From Stomorhina lunata (lineage: Eukaryota > Arthropoda > Insecta > Diptera > Rhiniidae): a DNA stretch of 64,000 nucleotides. The stretch lies in the NCBI GenBank assembly GCA_933228675.1, contig OW121740.1:79838899-79902898 (forward strand), written 5' to 3'. This document shows positions 1 to 11,190 of this stretch, piece by piece (the first letter of the stretch is position 1; each line of letters begins with the position of its first letter). Under the pieces are notes generated by a model. It saw nothing but the letters and a program-made list of their open reading frames with translations, was not told where the DNA came from and did no database searches. The position numbers and the translations under genes are program-made.

Positions 1-2371
1 TGGACCTTCAAAGTTGGTCACCTCGGGTGTTCGACTTTTTTAAAAATTCGCCAAAAATCCATTTATGAATGGCTTGAAAAGAAATTTTAAACTTAAGTTC
101 TCCTTCAGAAGGTCTACAAAAAATACGCTTACATGTGTAGGTTATCTCCTTTGGGTTTCGAGATATTTGGATAAAAAGGAATTTTTAAGTTGATTTTTAA
201 CCTATTTTTAAGCTTTTTTTGATCTGGTGGACGCATCTGAAGATCAAAATTTTTTTAAGAATATTCGTAAAAATTGTTACAAAAATCTAAATAATTTTAA
301 ACTATAAGAGATAAGGTAGTAAAGTAAGCATGTTTTTTTCTTAATTTCTTTAAGAAGTTTTCGAAAACGTAAAAATCTTTTAGATCGGACCCAATTGAGG
401 AAAGTTATACGCCCCCAAATGTTTTATATACCCGAGGTAGGCAACTTTGGCCCACAGTAGAGCCCACTGTGCTACCGACAAATACGTTCTTAAACATTGA
501 TCTAAAAGCCTCACACCTCTTCTATTGACGTTCCAAATTTTGTCAAAATCCGTCTAGTAGCTTAGAAATTGCAGAGTTAATACCACTGTGCACCATTAAC
601 TTTATTTGCACACATTACTCTCCAATACTCCAATATTTAGCTTAAAAATGCTATGGGAGGCAAAGTTTTCAGAGCTTTTAAAGGCTATGTATTAAAGCTT
701 GATACACGTGTTTAGTATCATTGGATCGGGAAAGTCTAGGAGATGAACACCAATTAAAAATCGTTTTTAAGTGAGTTAATATTTTTACACTTTGTATCGT
801 AAAACAAAAAAATGTCTACTTTTAGAAGGAAAATAATTTCAATTTTTGATATTTTGTAGAAATGACATAGATGAAGATATCACAATGAAAATTTGTAGTC
901 ATGTAGACCAATAAGATCTAAAAGCAATAGACTAAAAAAAATCCCAATTTTAACTAAAGAATTCCCCAATTCTCAACTCGGGAAAAAAGGGTTTCAAAAA
1001 ATGAGTTTTTTTACAAAAATGGCAACACTGACTCTATTTGCAGCTCGTTTCAGAAAAAATTTTTCCAATCAATAACAGATATATTAGAAAATATGGACAT
1101 TATTATTTTTTTCAAATCGGTGCTTTGCCTTTTGAGAAATTTTTATTTAAACCAAAATTTTTTTTTACAAATTGGCATTTTTGGAGAGGGCATGTGCGAG
1201 GACCAAAAGTCCAATTAGCAAGAAATTTGTTTTATACGCATTCTCATTATGTTTTCTTTTAAAAACTTTAAAAATATTTTTATGTTTCTTAAGAAAATAT
1301 TTTTTTATTAGTGAAAAATTTTATTAGGGAAAAACTCAAAAAAAGCGAAATTTTTTTTAAGTTGAATATTTTTAACTTTTAAACGAAAGAAGATATCTAT
1401 AACTAACTTGCACAAAAATTATTTAGAATTTTGCCTTTTGAGAAATTTTTATTTAAACTAAAATTTTTTTTTACAAATTGGCATTTTTTGGAGAGGTCAT
1501 ATGCGAGGACCAAAAGTCCAATTAGCAAGAAATTTGTTTTATACGCATTCTCATTATGTTTTCTTTTAAAAACTTTAAAAATATTTTTATGTTTCTTAAG
1601 AAAATATTTTTTTATTAGTGAAAAAATATAGCTATCTTTTAGGGAAAAACTCAAAAAAGCGAAATTTTTTTTAAGTTTCAACTTTGAATATTTTTAACTT
1701 TTAAACGAAAGAAGATATCTATAACTAACTTGCACAAAAATTATTTAGAATTTTGTTTTTATTTAAACCAAAATTTTTTTTACAAATTCGCATTTTTTGG
1801 AGAGAGCATGTGCGAGTACCAAAAGTCCAATTAGCAAGTTTTATACGCATTCTCATTATGTTTTCTTTTAAAAACTTTTAAAATATTTTTATGTTTCTTA
1901 AGAAAATATTTTTTATTAGTGAAAAAATATAGCTATCTTTTAGGGAAAAACTAAAAAAAAAGCGAAATTTTTTTTAAGTTTCAACTTTGAATATTTTTAT
2001 CTTTTAAACGAAAGAAGATATCTATAACCAACTTGCACAAGAATTATTTACAATTTTGTTACAATTTTAACGAATATTCTTAAAAAATTTTTGATCTTTA
2101 GATGCGTCCACCAGATCAAAAAAAAAAAAAATTATATATAAATGGATAAATAAATAAATGGATTTTTGGCGAATTTTTAAAAAAGTCGAACACCCGAGGT
2201 GACCAACTTTGAAGGTCCATCAATCACTCTCCCGACCCCTCATGGGCCAGTGCTTTTGAAAACTCGAATACTCCTTGACTATCACCATGCCAAATTTCAT
2301 TCAAATATCTCCAGTCGTTCAAAAGTTACAGAATTATTTGCAAAAAAAAAAAGCGTCCGTAAACCACTGTG
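1..2371. mobile_element. Long-armed foldback element, copy A (left end outside window)
   Basis: The first ~75 bases return in reverse complement at about 2150-2219, and the right end finishes in ...CCACTGTG at 2371. Read inward, that end is CACAGTGGTTTACGGACGC, the same terminus as the related element at 46022-49186. By comparison with that copy, roughly 160 bp lie to the left of base 1. Bases ~240-960 match 48355-49020 in the same orientation, and ~960-2219 match 46178-46920 in reverse. No believable gene is present; short open frames arise from the A/T-rich arms. The CACAGTG terminus suggests a Transib-type non-autonomous element, but the target duplication cannot be tested here because the left flank is missing. 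Confidence 0.7.
1118..2055. repeat. Three tandem ~306-315 bp units in the foldback arm
   Basis: A block starting near TTGCCTTTTGAG (1125) recurs at 1431, and a third copy lacking its first bases starts near 1750. Each unit contains the stretch around 'gaccaaaagtccaattagca' followed by an A/T-rich tail. Units differ by small indels. The 46 kb copy has a single version in reverse complement (around 46490-46790), so the triplication is specific to this copy. Confidence 0.85.
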
Positions 2372-2403
2372 GGTCGCCAGATTGAACTGAATTCAGCATT
2401 CTG

Positions 2404-2667
2404 AAATCACATGTATTCCTACGCTCTTCACACGCATTCTTACGCTCTTTCATTTAGTCTGCAATCAACCGCCAAAAAATGCACATTTTTTTCTTGTAAA
2501 TTCAATACACTCAAAAAATGTTTGTCGTCTCGCTTGCTGAATTGTATTATAACAATAAAAAAATTAAAGAAGAATGAATACTATTATGAAATTAATACTT
2601 TAAATTAAAATAGTAACGTTATGTAGAGCTAATTTTAAGAGAGTTTTTAAATGTTATTATATTGTAT
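2404..2667. repeat. 0.5 kb tandem unit 1, left part
   Basis: This segment ('aaatcaca...ttacgctctttcatt...') matches 10498-10800. It is cut at GTAT (2664-2667) by the LTR retrotransposon and resumes at 8893. Unit 2 contains the uncut version of this site. No coding content is seen. Confidence 0.75.
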
Positions 2668-3192
2668 TGTTACGGTTTTCCTTTAAAAACGTGGAAGGAA
2701 TTCTTTTTGCAAACAACCGTAATCAAATTAAAACACTAAATGTAGTTTTACAAAGCAGTACTTTTATTAACTTTATACTTAATCACTTAAAACACACTTT
2801 CACAAAATCTGTAAACAAACTTCACAAAACTGCTTTACAAATATTCTTAGTCACACTGTTTTTTTATACGCGTTCCAATTAAAACTGTTCCCACAATACT
2901 CGCCCATCGGCCTTATATAGTAGAGAAGAGAGTTTCTAGCAATTTCTGCAGACGTAAACAAAGAGCAGCTGTAGTTGATTACGCTAACAATGTGGCTTAC
3001 GAAAGTTCATGTGTGTTCCACTACATTCTCACATGATCAAGAACACACTCACACATTCGTTGTACAAACAGATTATCTGAAGTTAACAGTAACACAGAGA
3101 GAGAGAGAGAATGTAGATAAAAGAGAAACATGTTGCTATGCTCTTTACTGTACATAAGAGAAACATGTTGCTCTGCAGAATAATAACAGAAT
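2668..3192 (-). repeat. 3' LTR, larger part
   Basis: Matches 8276-8800 closely and the solo LTR at 14856 more distantly. It breaks off at AAT (3190-3192), where the Harbinger element begins. It includes a short (AG)n run whose length differs between LTR copies. Confidence 0.9.
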
Positions 3193-3387
3193 GGCTGACT
3201 TCCAAAACGTACAAATACAAAGTTTGCTTTCAATTTTAATACGGTATTAAAACTGTTTATGTATGAAATGTTACGAAACATTGCAATGATGTACATTGTT
3301 TATTTTTACTTTATGAAATGCAAGTGATGCAATGCATTGTTTTTAGTGAACAGCTGTTTCGATAAATATTTTTCTTAAAAAAAGAAC

Positions 3388-4674
3388 ATGGTTAGCAAAG
3401 TGGTTCAACTTTTATTGGATAATTTTTTTAATTTATCGGAAAGCTCCAATGGAAACTCTATCCAAATTTCAACAACGATAACACAGCGCATTAAAAGGAA
3501 AAGGAAATTTTTGTTAGCGTCCAAGGAACGGCAAAGACGAAAAAGGTTACCAAAAACCGGCAACTTCTGGAAAGTCATTTTAAATATGCCGGACGACGTT
3601 TTCAGCAGCCACTTTAGGATGAAAATTGAAACTTTTAAGGTGACTTTAATTAATTTATTCAAATAACTGTTAATTATTGCTTTTCCAGATGTTGAAAAAT
3701 ATGCTAGAGTCTTTGTGGCCAAAACGGGACACTGGGTGGCCTTGTTTGCCCCTTACTAAATCAATGTATTTAACTTTGTGGAAGCTAAGCAACCAAAATA
3801 GCTTCAGAGAATTGAGTGATCGATTTGGCGTTGGGGCAGCAACTGCGTACAGATCATTTATTAAAACAATTAAGGTGATTTGTTTGCTGAAAAGTAGAGT
3901 GATAGTATTCCCGTCAACCGAGATAAGTCAAAAAGTTATAATGGAACAGTTTCAAGCTAGTCGTGAACTTTCCTTCCCTTTTGTGTTAGGATGCATAGAT
4001 GGGACACACATTCGCATTTCGCAACCCTTGAAGGACAGCATCAGCTACTACAATAGAAAAGGCACATACTCCGTGATAGTACAGGTAATAAGTTTTTAAT
4101 TACGTCTTCCTCATCATTTACAATCATTTCTCTCCCAGGCCATTGTAGATAGTAAGATACGATTCATCGATGCTTTTGTTGGTTATCCCGGAAGATGTCA
4201 TGATGCTTCTGTGTGGCATAATAGCCTAATTCGAAAATCATTCGTCACTAAAAAGATAAAAATACCACCTGAATGCCATTTGTTGGGAGATGGTGCATAT
4301 CCACTGGAAACATTTTTAATGACGCCTTATAAGGACAATGGATATCTCACTGCAGAACAAAAAAAAATAATTATGTATTGAGTTTTACAAGAGTTTTTGT
4401 AGAGCAATCGTTTGGAATATTAAAGAAAAAATTCCAGATCTTAAATTATATCGAAGTCCGAAACATAGCTCTAGTAAAGCTAATTATCATGGCATGTCTG
4501 GTACTTCACAATGTGATAATTGACAACGAGAAACCAAATGTGAATGATGAAGAATCTATGGAAGAAAACAGCTCGAAAAGTCTAAATCCCGATACCGAAA
4601 AATGCACAAGTGATTCTCAAAAGGAAGAAGCTAAGATAAAAAGAAACAGGCTGGCTATGTTCATTTCAGCTTAG
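3388..4674 (+). pseudogene. Harbinger DDE transposase, three exons, frameshifted
   Basis: The encoded protein would cut and rejoin the Harbinger ends. Exon 1 starts at ATG 3388. Intron 1 (3640-3688) and intron 2 (4085-4138) have GT...AG borders, are 49 and 54 bp long, and keep the frame. Exon 2 holds GCIDGTHIR, with the first catalytic Asp. Exon 3 holds DAFVGYPGRCHD, with the second Asp, then LGDGAYPL. The block with the catalytic Glu, VFVEQSFGILKKKFQ, follows in a different frame after a run of nine A near 4359-4367, so the gene carries a one-step frameshift there. A low-complexity acidic tail ends at 4671. Order and motifs fit the DDE_Tnp_4 (HARBI1-like) family. Confidence 0.88.
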
Positions 4675-5056
4675 AATCTATATTCAAGCTTTTCCAATTA
4701 CTTTTTGTGAAATATAGTATTTTCCCCTTCCATAATTTTTAAAATCTTATGAATTAAAAAAATATATGTTTTTTATGCAACTGATATCAAAAACTGTAGT
4801 TTTAAATTTAATTTTGTACATTTATTATTTCAATTGAAACAGCTTGGGAATACATAACGAATAACTTAAATAATCTCACAGGTAAATTCACTTTTAGGTA
4901 CAGAGAAAACACTTAAAATCTATGAACACAAAAATATAATATTTTCATTTAAATAAGTTTTTCTAAAAAACAATTTATTTCATAAAAATGTTACTTCTTA
5001 GGCACTTGAATACATTTTTCAGGTCAGATGAATATCCATAATGTTTAAGACACATT

Positions 5057-5705
5057 AATTCTTTTGGATTGTTTCACTTAAAAGAATGCGTAAGTTGCGC
5101 ATTTCTTCCAACTTCTGTCTCTCCACCTCCAGCTTCCTTTCTTCTATTTCCATAAGCTTTTGTATAGGTTCCTTGTCATTGTGGGCCTGTTGCTTTAAAA
5201 ATTCTAAAACCTCTGTTTTCGGATTGCGAATCTGTTAATACTTCGTAAAGGGAAGATTCCAAAATTCCTTCTGGGACGGTAATGTCAGATCGGGTACCAT
5301 ATACTTCGTCCATTTCCTCGAAAAATTCCCAAGTAGTGGCTGCCTCTCCTGAGGTGTTGTTTCGTTTTTTAATTCCTTTCTAGGTTGCACAGAAGTTCAA
5401 AAACTTTCTCATGATATCATCCCGTGAGAATGGAAAGCCGTGATCCACATCCTTGATTTCACGCAGAACTTTTTCCCATAAAACTGTCCGCTTCTTGCGT
5501 TTGGCACAGAATCGGCTTCATTTCGCAATCTGGTAACGAGAAGTAGCTTCTTTTGCTCGTGCGTCCATTTTTTTTCGCTGAAAAATAAATTAATTATTGT
5601 ATATTTGCATTTTATACAAATATTTTTACAAATAGAAGACTTACGCTTGTGAGTTTTCCATTTAACAAAATTTCGTGACACACGCGAGAAAGAAAATGTA
5701 AACAA
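5057..5705 (-). pseudogene. Harbinger-associated Myb/SANT-like DNA-binding protein
   Basis: PIF/Harbinger elements normally carry a second protein with a Myb/SANT-like domain that helps the transposase reach the ends. Here the minus strand reads a short first exon, an intron of about 67 bp (donor GTAAGT near 5645, acceptor TTTTTCAG near 5579), then KKWTHEQKKLLLVTRLRNEA, the typical start of the domain. The domain continues in another frame (LWEKVLREIKDVDHGF), contains a stop codon, and ends with a charged helix, EERKLEVERQKLEEMRNL, near 5070-5130. At least three breaks are visible. The gene converges on the transposase. Assignment rests on motif pattern and element context. Confidence 0.75.
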
Positions 5706-5877
5706 ATAATAGAAGCATCAACTTTAAAACCGATGCCATGATTGCCTTTTTGCGGCGTTTAAAATACCTGTTGGCGACGTTATGAAACGGTATGCATTGT
5801 TAATGTTTTGTACTACGGCGTTATGAAACACTATACCTTATTTGATTGCAAAGCAACTAACGTTTTGGAAGTCAGCC

Positions 5878-5976
5878 AATAACAACAACACCAACATAAA
5901 CATCTAGAAAGCGAGGGGAAGAATTATAAGCAGTGAACTTTGCACAATGGGACGGATAAGTTTAAAATTCGTCACA
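5878..5976 (-). repeat. 3' LTR, remaining part
   Basis: Continuation of the 3' LTR after the Harbinger insertion, matching the end of the 5' LTR (8795-8892). It finishes in ...ttcgtcaca at 5976. Confidence 0.9.
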
Positions 5977-5990
5977 CTGCCCCCCTCTTA
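5977..5990 (-). promoter_or_regulatory. Polypurine tract of the Gypsy element
   Basis: On the minus strand TAAGAGGGGGGCAG directly precedes the 3' LTR start TGTGACG. This is the expected position and composition of the plus-strand primer. Confidence 0.85.
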
Positions 5991-6980
5991 AGCCTGTTCG
6001 TCCCGAATAGGCACAGTCTCCGTTCTTCCGTAGGCGGCCAATCTTTCAAGGTGTACGACCTTCATTTTGGACCTTAGACTCTTATCTTTTTGTATTCGAT
6101 ATACCACATCATTTATCCTTTTAACAACCTTGTACGGGCCGTCCCAATGAGTTTGTAGTTTAGGGGATAATCCTTTTCTTCGCTGTGGGTTGTATAAGAG
6201 TACCAACTGACCTTCATTCAATCCCTAGGAATTGGCTGCTCGATCGTATCTGGCCTTCATCTTGTCGCTGACCATTCTTATTTTGCTGCGGACGAAGTCA
6301 TGAAGTTCATTAAGGTTTTCTTGCTCTTGTGAGGAGAGGTGACCACGATCCTCAGTATTTGTTATTGGCTTAGTACCAAATTGCAAGTCTGCGGGTAATC
6401 GCAACTCATGACTCCACGTCTTGGACGTGGAGTCATGAGCGGCTGTTCGATATGCCAGCAGAAATTTTTGTATGTGTTGATCCCAGTCTCTCTGATGAGT
6501 GCTGACAACCTTTCTTAGGTACTCTTCCAGCGTACGGTTAAACCTTTCAACCATACCGTCAGACTGTGGATGTAGAGGGGTAGTTCGCGTTTTTCTTATA
6601 CCATACAACTCAAACATTTCTCTGAACATCGTGCATTCAAAATTTCTGCCTTGATCTGAGTGTAGCTCTAGTGGAACTCCATAGCGGCATATCCAGTTGT
6701 TCACAAAGACGTCTATCACTGTTTTAGCTTCTTGGTTAGGTACTGCATACACCTCAGGTCATTTGGTAAAATAGTCCATCACCACTAGCACATAACGATT
6801 ACCAGCCTCGCTTACAGGGAAAGGACCTGCCACATTCATAACTATCCGCTCAAATGGGGCACCAGAATTGTACTGCTGTAGCTGGCTACGACTTCTTCGG
6901 ACTGGACCCTTGGCTGCTATACAGTTCGGACAATTAGCAATCCAGTCAGCCACACTCTGAGGACAACCAACCCAATAGAA
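5988..6980 (-). pseudogene. Gypsy integrase, broken
   Basis: Minus-strand remnants read in order: the zinc-binding N-terminus (RFYWVGCP...CPNC, 6980-6900), the first core strand (IVMNVAGPFP, where the catalytic Asp of the usual 'mDvaGPfp' is replaced by Asn), the second core region (ELHSDQGRNFE), the Glu region (HPQSDGMVERFNRTLEE), and a C-terminal part (VLLYNPQRRKGLSPKLQ). In-frame stops occur at 6759-6761 and 6225-6227. A 35-bp hairpin interrupts the normal sequence near 6405-6439. The stops and the lost Asp make it non-functional. It follows gag with no protease or RT between. Confidence 0.88.
6405..6439. repeat. Perfect 16-bp inverted repeat inside integrase
   Basis: CTCATGACTCCACGTC (6405-6420), three bases TTG, then its exact reverse complement (6424-6439). 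It replaces the expected integrase sequence between AAHDS and ELRLPADL, so it looks like a local templated inversion. Confidence 0.9.
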
Positions 6981-6983
6981 CCG

Positions 6984-8239
6984 CTAAAAATGACCTCCTT
7001 TACCGCAGTTGTAACACTTGGATTTCGGCTTGATCAATTTCTCATCTATTACTCTACTCAATTTCTCAACTATCACTCGATTTATTTTCTCTATCAGTTG
7101 CTCCATACTGGTTTGGTTGTTAGCAACTACGTCGACACCTTTCAACCTGCATATTTGTGGCATAGCAATGATTTTTGCTGTTTCTTGGGTCAATGCAAAT
7201 GACACAGTTTCGGTAAATGTTGATTTTCGTGTGGCACACACCGCAAATTTAACGTCAGAATCTCGTATACCATTCACAAATGCTTCAATCTTGAACTGGT
7301 CCAAGAAAGTCTGATTTTCGCCATGATAAATTTGCTCTACCAAACGTTCAATATCCAAAGCAAAGTCCTGTAAACTTTCGTTTGGTTTCTGAACTCTGCC
7401 GCGAAGTTCCAGGCAGTAAATTTCCTTCTTGTGACGTGATGTTATCAAAGTTCTTTCTACAGCTTAACGGCACACTTTCTAGGACTTCCGCAGCATTGCC
7501 TTTTAGAGCCAAAATTAGTTCCAGAGCTTTCTGGTCGTTGTCCCATAGGTTCCTCTCGGCGACTGTTTCAAACTGGAACTTGAACACATTAAACGGTAGA
7601 TTGCCATCAAAACTGGGTGCTTTCGTTTTTCCAGATGTTTCTTGAACAACTCGCACTGGACCCCGCCTGTTGTTGTATGCCATTAAATTTCGCTTTTAGA
7701 TCGCCAATCTCCTTTTCGACTTCATTCTCTAAGTCAGCTAGTTTTTTGTCAAATCTCTCAATTTCAATCTCAACGCCATCGATGCGATTGTTGATCGTTG
7801 TCGAAATTTCTTGAAGTTGTTTGTTTGTGGATCCAGAAATTTCTTCCAGTTTTTCTTCTATCTGTTTGTTTTCCTGCCTTACCTCAGCTAGAAGTTCCGT
7901 TTTCATACCTGCGATCATGGTTCTCATTTGGTTGTTGATTTCGGCAGATTCTTGAAGTTCCGCTTTCAAACCTGCAATCATGGTTTTCGTTTGATTGCTG
8001 TTGATTTCCATCTTTTCCATCATCGCGGTTAACATTGAATTTATGTCTAGGTTCGAACGGGTACTAACCTCCATTTCTTCTTTAGTCTCAAATTCGTAAG
8101 TCGCAATGTCAATAACTTGATTTTGGAGTTCGTCCCTGAGACTTCTTTGTAGCTCAGCTTTAGTGCCGGCTGTTGGCACGTTCATCTTTCCCAACTCCTT
8201 CTTAAGTTGGTCCAATTTTAGTTCATCTAGTTTCACCAT
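6984..8239 (-). pseudogene. Gypsy gag, frameshifted and truncated in the zinc knuckle
   Basis: Gag forms the particle that packages element RNA. The minus strand starts at ATG 8239 just inside the 5' LTR. The first ~35 residues (LDELKLDQLKKELGKMNVPT) resemble a SAP motif. A long helical region follows with repeated blocks (AGLKAELQESAEINNQM). A capsid-like region starts SFDGNLPFNVFKFQFETVAE. Two frameshifts are needed, near 7685 and near 7440. The end is CYNCGKGGHF, the first part of a CCHC knuckle, then a stop at 6984-6986. The final Cys and all of protease, RT and RNase H are lost through the deletion. Confidence 0.87.
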
Positions 8240-8275
8240 GGTTGTTATTTTTGCAATTCCACTTCTTAAACCAGT

Positions 8276-8892
8276 TGTTACGTTTTTCCTTTAAAAACAT
8301 GGAAGGAATTCTTTTTGCAAACAACCGTAATCAAATTAAAACACTAAATGTAGTGTTACAAAGCAATACTTTTATTAACTTTATAGTTAATCACTTAAAA
8401 CACACTTTCACAAAATCTCTAAACAAACTTCACAAAACTGCTTTACAAATATTCTTAGTCACACTGTTTTCTTATACGCGTTCCAATTAAAACTGTTCCC
8501 ACAATACTCGCCCATCGGCCTTATATAGTAGAGAAGAGAGTTTCTAGCAATTTCTGCAGACGTAAACAAAGAGCAGCTGTAGTTGATTACACTAACAATG
8601 TGGCTTACGAAAGTTCATGTGTGTTCCACTACATTCTCACAAGATCAAGAACACACTCACACATACGTTGTACAAACAGATTAGCTGAAGTTAACAGTAA
8701 CAGAGAGAGATAGAATGTAGATAAAAGAGAAACATGTTGCTATGCTCTTTACTGTACATAAGAGAAACATGTTGCTCTGCAGAATAATAACAGAATAACA
8801 ACAACACCAACAGAAACATCTAGAAAGCGAGGGGAAGAATTATAAGCAGTGAACTTTGCACAATGGGACGGATAAGTTTAAAATTCGTCACA
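8276..8892 (-). repeat. 5' LTR of the Gypsy element
   Basis: 617 bp, reading TGTGACG...CGTAACA on the minus strand. It is uninterrupted and supplies the empty site for the Harbinger insertion in the sister LTR. A TATATAG box-like sequence lies near 8521-8529. Confidence 0.92.
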
Positions 8893-9111
8893 GTATGTTT
8901 TAGATTTTCATATTCATATAAATAATATTTTGGTATAATAAAATTCTTCTGTTTAAAGTTTTAACTTACTAGTAAAATAATTTAACACGTAAATAAGACT
9001 AATATATCTGATTGAAAATACCATATTTTTATTAAAATATTTTTTCGAGTGTGTAAATTATTTCTCACCAATACAACTAACACTTACTAATACAAATGTT
9101 TTGGCTACCAC
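8893..9111. repeat. 0.5 kb tandem unit 1, right part
   Basis: Matches about 10824-11004 of unit 2 ('gtatgttttagatt...ttttggctaccac'). It is cut at its right end by the hAT MITE. Confidence 0.75.
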
Positions 9112-10482
9112 CAGTGTGGCCATATCCAAAAATATTTTACAGCTAAATCGGCTTTAAAATAATGCTAGAAAATGCTAAACAAAATTCTATACTGCCAAAA
9201 AATAATTCTAAAATTTTACTTGTATTATTTTTTGTTACTTTGATTAATATATCTTTATAAATGGCTTTTTTTCATAATTCTTCCCTATAAACGCTTATTC
9301 CACATTATTTTATTGAAACAAACTGATTAAAAAGTAACGGGATATGAATTGATTGACACATATTGCCGTACGGAAGTTTATGTGCTCTATGCGCCAAAGA
9401 ATTTTGAGATTTTGCACCATATATTTGGCGTATAGAGCAAAACACCAGGATATAGAACAAAACAGACACTATTTATCTCAGAAACTAGACGAGATAGCTG
9501 AAAACGGATTGCAGATTTTAAAAATTTAGGGTCGAAAAACTAAAGTGGCATCATTAACTCAAAATGTGTAAAATGGCGGATAGAGCACGTAATTAAAGTA
9601 TACATGTAATTACTAATTTATATACATTTATGTACGAAATTTTGCCATTTGATACCAGTTATTGTAGAAATTGCGTATGCAACAAATAAACTAAAAATTG
9701 TCATTATCTTCAGAGCATTTAAGTGATTTTCGTCTCATTTAATGAGTTTTAACAAAATAGTTTGTATGGGAGCTATGTACAAATATGGACCGATTTTAAT
9801 GAAATTTGTGTACATAGTCAATATTTGTTTTAAATTTCATGAAAATATTCTGCTATTTCTGGAAAAATACAAATTCTGGGAAGTGAGCCCTAAATAATTG
9901 ACCGATTTTGACGAATTTTAAAAGCCATGGTCCCACGACCAAAATATTTTTTGTATCAAAATATCTTTAGAATTGCACCTGTACTTTGATTATATGGTTT
10001 GCATTGGTGTTCAGCGAGCCGTCTAGACTGACAGACATCTTTAAATCGACTTAGGAAGTGATTCTAAGTCTTTTGGATCTAACACAAATATTTCTTTGCG
10101 TTACATACATCAGCACCGTACTGTTAAAACTGTGCAAAAATAACTATGTCTGTGGGCCCCTTTATAATGTACTCTTCGGCAGTTGTAGAAGTTAATTTTT
10201 TTTCTGACACATAAACAATGTGATGCCATTTCCATTCAGTTTAGTGACGGGGTTACATATTTAAATGTGTAATCAACAAAAAATTGTGGTAGATTTTGAA
10301 ATTAAGATTATTTATTTGAGTAAATAAATATTTTGAATAAAAAAAAAGAATGCTAAAAAATGCTAAAAATATAATTGAAAAATGCTAAAAAAAAAATGCT
10401 AACTCCAAAATGAAAAATTTGCAGCTAAATTAAAAATAAAAATGCTAAATCTAGCCGCAAAAATGCCAAAATGGCCACACTG
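9112..10482. mobile_element. Non-autonomous hAT element
   Basis: The ends are CAGTGTGGCCAT and its inverted copy, with an exact 8-bp duplication GCTACCAC on both sides (9104-9111, 10483-10490). Copies of AATGCTAAA are crowded near both ends (around 9160-9180 and 10350-10450), as expected for subterminal transposase sites. No transposase frame is present in the 1371 bp. Confidence 0.92.
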
Positions 10483-10490
10483 GCTACCAC

Positions 10491-11012
10491 TGCTTTAAAA
10501 TCACACATATTCTTACGCTCTTTACATGTATTCTTACGCTCTTTCATTAAGTCTTCAATCAACCACCAAAAAATGAACATTTTTTTGTTGTAAATTCAAT
10601 ACACTCAAAAAATTTTTGTCGTCTCGCTTATTGAATTTTTATTACGACAACAAAAAAATTAAAGAAGGAAGAATACTTTTGTGAAATTAATACTTTAAAT
10701 TAAAATATAACGTTACTATTTTATTTAAAGCATTAATTAGAGCTGTTTTAAAGAGAGTTTTTAAATTTGCCTGCATGCATAAGAAAATGTTTGCAAGGAA
10801 TAATCCCTTTTTTATTATATTATACAATATGTTTTAGATTTGTGTATTCATACAAATAGTTTTTTGGTATAATAAAATTCTTCTGTTTAAAAATAAGTTT
10901 TTACTTACTGTTAAAACCAATATAATAACCTATTTTTTCGAGTGTGAAAATTATTTCTCACCAATACAACTAATACTTACTAATACAAATGTTTTGGCTA
11001 CCACTGCTTTAG
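10491..11012. repeat. 0.5 kb tandem unit 2
   Basis: Intact second copy of the unit at 2404-2667 plus 8893-9111, joined head to tail through 'ggctaccactgctttaaaatcac'. It preserves the sites used by both insertions in unit 1. No gene is seen. An LTR origin next to BEL/Pao sequence is possible but unproven. Confidence 0.7.
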
Positions 11013-11033
11013 TTACATGTTTATACAAATTAA

Positions 11034-11190
11034 CCCCTTGACGTATCAATTATACAACTTACACTATAACTTGCACTAAACAAACCATTTTTGATGCTTA
11101 AGAACAGTCGCAAACTATTCAGACTCGTTATAATCATGTTAGGCACAGAAATTGTACCACGAGTCAGACTCGTGGAAATACGTCAGGGGG
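11034..11190. mobile_element. Short piggyBac-type MITE
   Basis: The ends CCCCTTGACGTAT and ATACGTCAGGGGG are inverted copies with one mismatch. TTAA lies on both sides (11030-11033, 11191-11194). The interior carries a perfect hairpin CCACGAGTC-A-GACTCGTGG near 11157-11175. Confidence 0.8.

Larger units (their letters stand above)
3193..5877 (+). mobile_element. PIF/Harbinger DNA transposon
   Basis: The 2685 bp element has 18-bp terminal inverted repeats GGCTGACTTCCAAAACGT and is flanked by a 3-bp AAT duplication (3190-3192, 5878-5880). The intact LTR at 8276-8892 gives the empty site (acagaataacaac). It carries the two genes typical of the superfamily, placed convergently: a DDE transposase on the plus strand with two short introns and a Myb/SANT-like DNA-binding protein on the minus strand. 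Both are broken, so the copy is probably inactive. Confidence 0.93.
2668..8892 (-). mobile_element. Ty3/Gypsy LTR retrotransposon with protease, RT and RNase H deleted
   Basis: The element lies on the minus strand between 4-bp duplications GTAT (2664-2667 and 8893-8896). Its ~617 bp LTRs read TGTGACG...CGTAACA on the minus strand. The internal part runs gag, then directly integrase: the stretch encoding protease, RT and RNase H has been deleted at about 6980. Several frame breaks follow in what remains. The 3' LTR is itself split by a Harbinger transposon. A PPT precedes the 3' LTR, and just inside the 5' LTR the sequence TGGTTTAAGAAG could be the primer site. LTR copies differ at scattered bases, so this is an older insertion than the LTR element at 24524. 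Confidence 0.9.

Noticed and set aside
463..480. Internal CCCACTGTG considered as an RSS-like end in the foldback
   Set aside because: It lies inside the arm and recurs at the same internal place in the other copy, without flank duplication.
8242..8490. 82-codon frame repeated at 2667-2882
   Set aside because: It lies in the LTR, runs antisense to the element, and is repeated only because LTRs are.
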